NCBI GenBank assembly: GCA_009693745.1
Contig: SHWR01000036.1
Location: 1 to 11,093 of the forward strand
Source of the DNA: Candidatus Fonsibacter sp.
GTDB taxonomy: Bacteria > Pseudomonadota > Alphaproteobacteria > Pelagibacterales > Pelagibacteraceae
DNA length: 11,093 nucleotides
Reading direction: 5' to 3'
The position numbers and the translations under genes are program-made. The notes below the pieces were generated by a model. It saw only the letters and a program-made list of their open reading frames with translations, was not told the origin of the DNA and made no database searches. Shown in pieces: positions 7,162-11,093 of this stretch. How positions within the stretch are numbered: position 1 is the stretch's first letter; every line of letters starts with the position of its first letter.

Positions 7162-8392
7162 AAAAATAGATCTATCTTTAGATAGAATAAAAATTCTTCT
7201 TCAAAAACTTAATAACCCGCAAGATAAATTAAAAAACGTTATCAATTGTGTTGGCACTAAAGGCAAAGGATCAACCTGTGCATTTTTAAAATCTATCCTT
7301 GAGCATCATAACAAAACTGTGAACATGTATGTCTCACCCCATCTACAAAGATTTAACGAACGGATCATCTTAAAAGATAAAGAAATTAGTGATGAATTGC
7401 TGAATGAAGTCTTGAAAAAGACCATGGATGAAATCAAAAAAAGCAAGTTAACTGTAACTTTCTTTGAGGCTACAACTTCAGCAACGTATCTTGCATTTGT
7501 AAAACACCCTGCAGATTATACAATTTTAGAGTGCGGGCTTGGTGGACGTTTAGATACAACGGCTGTAGTAAATAAACCCATTGCACAGATTATTACTCCA
7601 ATTAGCAACGATCATGAGGAGTTTTTAGGAGATACATTAGAGAAAATAACCTACGAAAAATGCGGAATATTAAAGCAAAACACCAAGATCATAATATCAA
7701 AACAATCATCTCAAGTTTTAAAACAAATTGATAAAGAAATAGAAAATAACAAATCACCTCGATTAATATTTGGTGAAGATTTTCAAATAAGTAAAGAAAA
7801 TGGAAGATTTATCTATCAAGATGATCAATCCCTTTTTGATTTAGATCTACCAAATCTTCAAGGTGATCATCAACTCATTAACGCTGGAACCGCCATCGCC
7901 GCTGCACAAAAAATATTAGGAAAATTAGATACCAAAAAATTAAATTTAGCTTTAAAAAATACAAAACACCGAGCAAGATTAGAAAAAATTACAAAAGGAA
8001 AATTACTTGATTACATCAACCCTAATAATCAACTTTATTTAGATGGAGCGCATAATGAAGCTGCAGCTGAGGCCGTAAGTAAATACTTAGAAAATATAAA
8101 AGGGAAAAAGATTTATATGATATTGGGAATGTTAAATACTAAAGATCCAAAAGTATTTTTAAAACATTTCACATCCATAATTACAGCATTAAAAACTGTA
8201 AATATTCCAAACCAAGATAATTCGCAGGACCCCAACACATTAGCAAAGATTGCAAATAAATTTGGAATAAAAGCTAATCAATCAAAAAACGTAACGGAAG
8301 CACTTCACGAAATTGCAAATGAAGATCCTAACGCTGTAATAATAATTACAGGCTCGCTGTACTTAATGGGTGAAGTTTTAAATCTTAATTAG
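7094..8392 (+). CDS. folC: Folylpolyglutamate synthase / dihydrofolate synthase
   Basis: The enzyme adds glutamate to dihydropteroate and to folates using ATP. It is a Mur-ligase relative. The P-loop GTKGKGST is at 54-61, with Lys where bacterial enzymes mostly have Asn; GTKGKGS is, as I recall, common in eukaryotic folylpolyglutamate synthases. Other marks are SPHLQRFNERI (81-91), FFEATTSA (123-130), LECGLGGRLDTT (145-156), SNDHEEFLGDTL (171-182), EKCGILK (188-194) and the glutamate-ligase domain motif LDGAHN (316-321). The start is GTG at 7094. The conserved family segment LLxLHPKxIDLSLDR begins near residue 17, still upstream of the accD stop at 7161, so most of the overlap must be real whichever start is used. 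The TAG stop overlaps the stop of trxA on the other strand. Confidence 0.95.
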   Translation: MTQTKSTNSNKVLLDQLLTLHPKKIDLSLDRIKILLQKLNNPQDKLKNVINCVGTKGKGSTCAFLKSILEHHNKTVNMYVSPHLQRFNERIILKDKEISDELLNEVLKKTMDEIKKSKLTVTFFEATTSATYLAFVKHPADYTILECGLGGRLDTTAVVNKPIAQIITPISNDHEEFLGDTLEKITYEKCGILKQNTKIIISKQSSQVLKQIDKEIENNKSPRLIFGEDFQISKENGRFIYQDDQSLFDLDLPNLQGDHQLINAGTAIAAAQKILGKLDTKKLNLALKNTKHRARLEKITKGKLLDYINPNNQLYLDGAHNEAAAEAVSKYLENIKGKKIYMILGMLNTKDPKVFLKHFTSIITALKTVNIPNQDNSQDPNTLAKIANKFGIKANQSKNVTEALHEIANEDPNAVIIITGSLYLMGEVLNLN

Positions 8393-8709
8393 ATCTTAGA
8401 TAAAATCCAATCTTTGATTTGTTGTTTTGAAGAAGCGCCAACTTTTGTATCTAAAACTTTTCCACCTTTAAACAACAACATAGTCGGGATTCCTCTCACG
8501 CCAAAACGAGTTGGAGTATTTGGTTCATCATCAATGTTATGAGATCCAAATAAAACTTTATCTTTCATTTCATCTGATAACTCTTCAAGTAAGGGAGCAA
8601 TCATTTTGCATGGCCCACACCATTCAGCTGTAAAACGGTTTAGGAAAGGTTTGTCACTCTTTAAAACGGTTTGGTCAAAATTTTCATCGGTTACTTTAAT
8701 TGTTGCCAT
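8389..8709 (-). CDS. trxA: Thioredoxin with altered buried charge pair
   Basis: Thioredoxin reduces protein disulfides using electrons from thioredoxin reductase. From the ATG at 8709 the protein has 106 residues, the standard length. The active site AEWCGPCK (28-35), the cis-proline segment RGIPT with Pro75, and LLFKGGK (78-84) are intact. Two positions differ from the norm. The buried Asp26 of E. coli TrxA is Arg25 here, and Lys57 is Ser56. Trp28 is Thr27, as in several other thioredoxins. A longer in-frame start at 8751 would add 14 residues, but it lies upstream of the predicted -10 element and has no family support. The ATG has a weak AAGAGA at 8714-8719. In relatives trx commonly follows folC on the same strand; here it is convergent with it. 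Confidence 0.9.
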   Translation of the reverse strand: MATIKVTDENFDQTVLKSDKPFLNRFTAEWCGPCKMIAPLLEELSDEMKDKVLFGSHNIDDEPNTPTRFGVRGIPTMLLFKGGKVLDTKVGASSKQQIKDWILSKI

Positions 8710-8736
8710 AGAATCTCTTAAGGTTGATATAAATCT

Positions 8737-8764
8737 AGAATAGTAATCCAAAATTATTTGTCAA
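8737..8764 (-). promoter_or_regulatory. Probable sigma70-type promoter for trxA
   Basis: On the minus strand a perfect TTGACA (8764 down to 8759) is followed after 16 bases by TATTCT (8742 down to 8737), which matches four of six bases of the -10 consensus. Transcription would begin near 8730, leaving a leader of about 20 bases before the ATG at 8709. The element fills the 55-bp gap between the sbcB stop and trxA, and gives trxA a way to be expressed apart from rmuC-sbcB. It also argues against the longer trxA start at 8751. The spacing and the imperfect -10 keep this tentative. Confidence 0.55.
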
Positions 8765-10189
8765 CTACGCACTCTCATATTTTTTTTGAATTTCTTCAAT
8801 ATATTCACTCAAATCATCTAACATTGTTAAAGTTTTTTCATCCTTAAGCTCATCATACTTAACTCTAAGATCATCAATATCTTTAAAAGCCTTTGGAACA
8901 GTGTTCCACTTCTCATTATTGGTACTTAAGATTTGTGAAGCAATTGCTCGATGAATTTTTTTATATTCATCTTTGCTTAAAACCTCTGGATTTTCTTCAT
9001 AAATTAGCCTTTTGGCAAAGTACGAAAATCTTTCATCATTAAATTTTTCACTTAAATTTAATTTTCCTTTCCAATCGGATTTATGAAAATCAACCATGAT
9101 TTTTTGATCTTCCGGTTTTGCAAATCCCCCTGCATAAATACTCTCCTCCGCCATAAGACCAATCTGCGAGTCTAAAGCTTCTTTATCTTCAGCTTCCTCA
9201 CTTAAAATTTTAGCAACTTTATCTTTAAATTCTTTATTAGACTGAATCATCTCAGCTCGCTCTAATAATTTAGTAGCTCCTAATTGTTTGTATCCCTCAA
9301 AGTTAGATGCATAATTTGGACTCATGATCACAGGATGTTTATTGTTCTTAATGCTACGAAGAACTTTTGGACTTTTTTTTAACTCTTCCTTTAATTGCGC
9401 GTATGGCATTTTTAAATAAATACTTGGGTCACTCTTTAAATCAAAACACTGTGGCCAATTATACTTTGGATGAAGACAAACAAGCGTCACAACAAAAGGG
9501 CGAGCTTTACCGTAAAAATATTCATTCACACAAAATATTTTCTCTTTTTCAACAATAGCATTCACTTCAGTTTTTGAAGTTGTCATCAATGAAGCTTCCC
9601 AAACGGAGGGTGCTTTATTTTTTATAATTTTAGCAACTTCAATTGTCGCCATTACATCTGATACTGCGCTGTGTGCATTTTCATGTTTAATATTATTCAT
9701 CTCTGTAAGTTCAGATAATTTGAACACCGCGTTTCCTTTATCGCTTATTGGAGTTTTAATACATTCTGGATAATATAAATGTGCTGTTCGAATAAGACCT
9801 AAGATGTCTCCTCTTTTATTTCCATTGTGCTGAGTTAAATATGGTTCATTTAAAGTTTTAAATAAACTTTTTCTAAGAAACTCTTCATCAAAACTTATTG
9901 AATTGTATCCAACAAATACTGCAGGTGACCATTTAGAAAATTGTTCATACATTTGCGAAATCATTCCATAATGAGATAAATTTGTTTTTCTAAGAATCTG
10001 CGGTGTCGTATTATTTACAATTAATGCATAAGGCTCTGGAACAAGACCTGGCTTTAACGAACATCTTAAATTTAAAGGATCTGCTAAAACTTGAAAATCA
10101 TCATTAACTAAAACAGCACCCACTTCAATAATCTGATCCCAAGCACTTGAACGACCAGAAGTTTCAAAATCATAAAATACGTAATTCAT
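8765..10189 (-). CDS. sbcB: Exodeoxyribonuclease I (DEDDh 3'-5' exonuclease)
   Basis: Exonuclease I degrades single-stranded DNA 3' to 5' and acts in recombination, mismatch repair and clearing of single-stranded ends. The DnaQ-like exonuclease domain is complete: Asp7 and Glu9 in YDFET, Asp101 in GYNSISFDEEFLR (94-106), and His173 and Asp178 in NAHSAVSDVMAT (171-182). The remaining portion aligns with the SH3-like and helical domains of E. coli ExoI, for example AGGFAKPEDQ (353-362) where E. coli has the NGFFSDAD segment. The length of 474 residues is nearly identical to the 475 of E. coli, which separates it from short oligoribonuclease or DnaQ proteins. Its ATG overlaps the rmuC stop (ATGA), so the two are co-translated. 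To my knowledge sbcB is less usual in alphaproteobacteria than in gammaproteobacteria. Confidence 0.93.
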   Translation of the reverse strand: MNYVFYDFETSGRSSAWDQIIEVGAVLVNDDFQVLADPLNLRCSLKPGLVPEPYALIVNNTTPQILRKTNLSHYGMISQMYEQFSKWSPAVFVGYNSISFDEEFLRKSLFKTLNEPYLTQHNGNKRGDILGLIRTAHLYYPECIKTPISDKGNAVFKLSELTEMNNIKHENAHSAVSDVMATIEVAKIIKNKAPSVWEASLMTTSKTEVNAIVEKEKIFCVNEYFYGKARPFVVTLVCLHPKYNWPQCFDLKSDPSIYLKMPYAQLKEELKKSPKVLRSIKNNKHPVIMSPNYASNFEGYKQLGATKLLERAEMIQSNKEFKDKVAKILSEEAEDKEALDSQIGLMAEESIYAGGFAKPEDQKIMVDFHKSDWKGKLNLSEKFNDERFSYFAKRLIYEENPEVLSKDEYKKIHRAIASQILSTNNEKWNTVPKAFKDIDDLRVKYDELKDEKTLTMLDDLSEYIEEIQKKYESA

Positions 10190-11079
10190 TTAGTAATTTC
10201 ATCCTTAGACTCTAATTCTTGAATCTTTTCAGCTCTGCTTTGAATTTTATCTGCTGAGACTTTAATTCCTCTAAACTGCTCACTTACTTGATTAAATCTG
10301 CTCTCAACATCAGCCACTCTCTCAGCTAATCGACCAATATCTTTACCGATAATTCCAATTTCTTTAATAACTACTTGGGCTTTTTTACTCATCTCTGAAT
10401 CTTTTAAGAACATGCGAAGAGTATTTAATAATCCCCAAAGTAAACTTGGAGAAACAATAAGAACATTTTTCTCTAATCCTTTAGTGATTAAATTACTTTC
10501 ACTAATCTCACGATAAACTGCCTCTGATCTTATAAACATAATGGCATGAGGAGTGGTTTCGCCACTTATTATATAGTCGCTTGAGATCTTCTTGATGTTA
10601 TTAATAACATCATCTTCAAATAATTTCTTATATTTTTTAATCTCTTCTTCAGTCTTTGCAGAGCGAAGGTATTTATAATTATCTAAAACAAACTTTGAAT
10701 CGATACCAATTTTTTGTGAATTCTCACCCAAATCAATCAAACAATCTACTCGCTTATTATTACTTAAAGTATGTTGAAATTTTAAATACTGCGATGGCAA
10801 TCTATCTTTTAATAATTTCTCTAATTCCATTTCAGAAAAAGCACCACGTTCTTGACGGTCATTCAACATTCCTTCAAAGCTTTTAAAGGTAGTATCAATT
10901 GAAACTTGTGTACTTGAAATATTTTTTGTCGCCTCTTCAACTTTAGAAAAGCGAACAATTAGATCTGCAAGCTGTGAGCTTAATAAATTATTATCCCCTA
11001 CATTTTTTCCTTTAAAAAAATTATAAGCAATAAATGCAACGACAATTATGCAGGTAATAATAATTACTATTTCAGTCAT
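10186..11079 (-). CDS. rmuC: RmuC family DNA recombination protein
   Basis: RmuC proteins are membrane-anchored and nuclease-like in fold; in E. coli rmuC limits rearrangement at inverted repeats, but the biochemical activity is not settled. Here residues 4-22 form one hydrophobic helix with no cleavage site, followed by a short polar stretch (30-75) that could be coiled coil. The RmuC core follows: ERGAFSEMELEKLL (77-90; usually RGxWGExxLExLL), then IGIDSKF (124-130), a segment with HAIMFIRSEAVYREI (178-192), and VLIVSPSLLWGLLNTLR (206-222). The C-terminus (235-290) looks helical and charged, probably coiled coil. At 297 residues it is shorter than the E. coli protein, mainly through a reduced N-terminal coiled coil. 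The 14 bases upstream show no Shine-Dalgarno sequence. It leads the rmuC-sbcB pair. Confidence 0.92.
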   Translation of the reverse strand: MTEIVIIITCIIVVAFIAYNFFKGKNVGDNNLLSSQLADLIVRFSKVEEATKNISSTQVSIDTTFKSFEGMLNDRQERGAFSEMELEKLLKDRLPSQYLKFQHTLSNNKRVDCLIDLGENSQKIGIDSKFVLDNYKYLRSAKTEEEIKKYKKLFEDDVINNIKKISSDYIISGETTPHAIMFIRSEAVYREISESNLITKGLEKNVLIVSPSLLWGLLNTLRMFLKDSEMSKKAQVVIKEIGIIGKDIGRLAERVADVESRFNQVSEQFRGIKVSADKIQSRAEKIQELESKDEITK

Positions 11080-11093
11080 AATAAAATGTGGGA

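Noticed and set aside
8710..8751. 14-residue N-terminal extension of trxA
   Set aside because: The thioredoxin fold begins at the ATG at 8709, and the extension start lies upstream of the predicted -10 element.
10656..10886. 76-codon plus-strand open frame within rmuC
   Set aside because: It is antisense to the conserved RmuC core and shows no features of a real gene.

Overview
This is an AT-rich, very gene-dense window, with about two thirds or more A+T judged by eye. The gene order aroA-cmk-rpsA-ihfB followed by pyrF-trpF-trpB-trpA-accD-folC is a known alphaproteobacterial arrangement. With short or overlapping gene junctions, lysine/asparagine/isoleucine-rich proteins and almost no Shine-Dalgarno sequences, it suggests a streamlined alphaproteobacterium, for example a SAR11-like or other small-genome marine lineage. 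The taxonomic call is inference from gene order and composition. I see no mobile elements, RNA genes, CRISPR arrays or long repeats, and no gap over 300 bases.

Layout. Positions 1-2504 (+): the last codons of aroA (EPSP synthase), then cmk (CMP kinase) and rpsA (ribosomal protein S1, six S1 repeats), each overlapping the next. A 57-bp gap with two small dyads precedes ihfB (IHF beta), at 2562-2897. Positions 2897-8392 (+): pyrF, trpF, trpB, trpA, accD and folC. Every junction abuts or overlaps, so this block is almost certainly one transcript. It joins pyrimidine synthesis, the last steps of tryptophan synthesis, fatty-acid initiation and folate synthesis. Positions 8389-11079 (-): rmuC and sbcB (exonuclease I), coupled by an ATGA overlap, then trxA behind its own probable sigma70-type promoter. 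folC and trxA converge with overlapping stop codons and no visible terminator.

Most notable is the trpB/trpA pair. Both sit in the canonical operon position and are full length. The TrpB keeps the PLP lysine but has lost the block before it that is otherwise nearly invariant (KREDLxHxGAHK). It has Asp for the catalytic Glu109, Tyr-Ala for Gln114-His115, Cys for Ser377, and lacks the SGRGDKD motif. TrpA keeps its catalytic Glu49 and Asp60 equivalents but has HNTP for the FSDP loop. The two partners of the classic alpha-Asp56/beta-Lys167 inter-subunit salt bridge are lost together. The complex may therefore be a rewired tryptophan synthase or a beta-replacement enzyme with a different job.

Smaller oddities are a thioredoxin with both buried charges (Asp26, Lys57) replaced beside an intact WCGPC, an AccD zinc ribbon with CxC for CxxC, a 68-nt accD/folC coding overlap, and an exonuclease I/RmuC pair where related genomes often carry trx-addAB.
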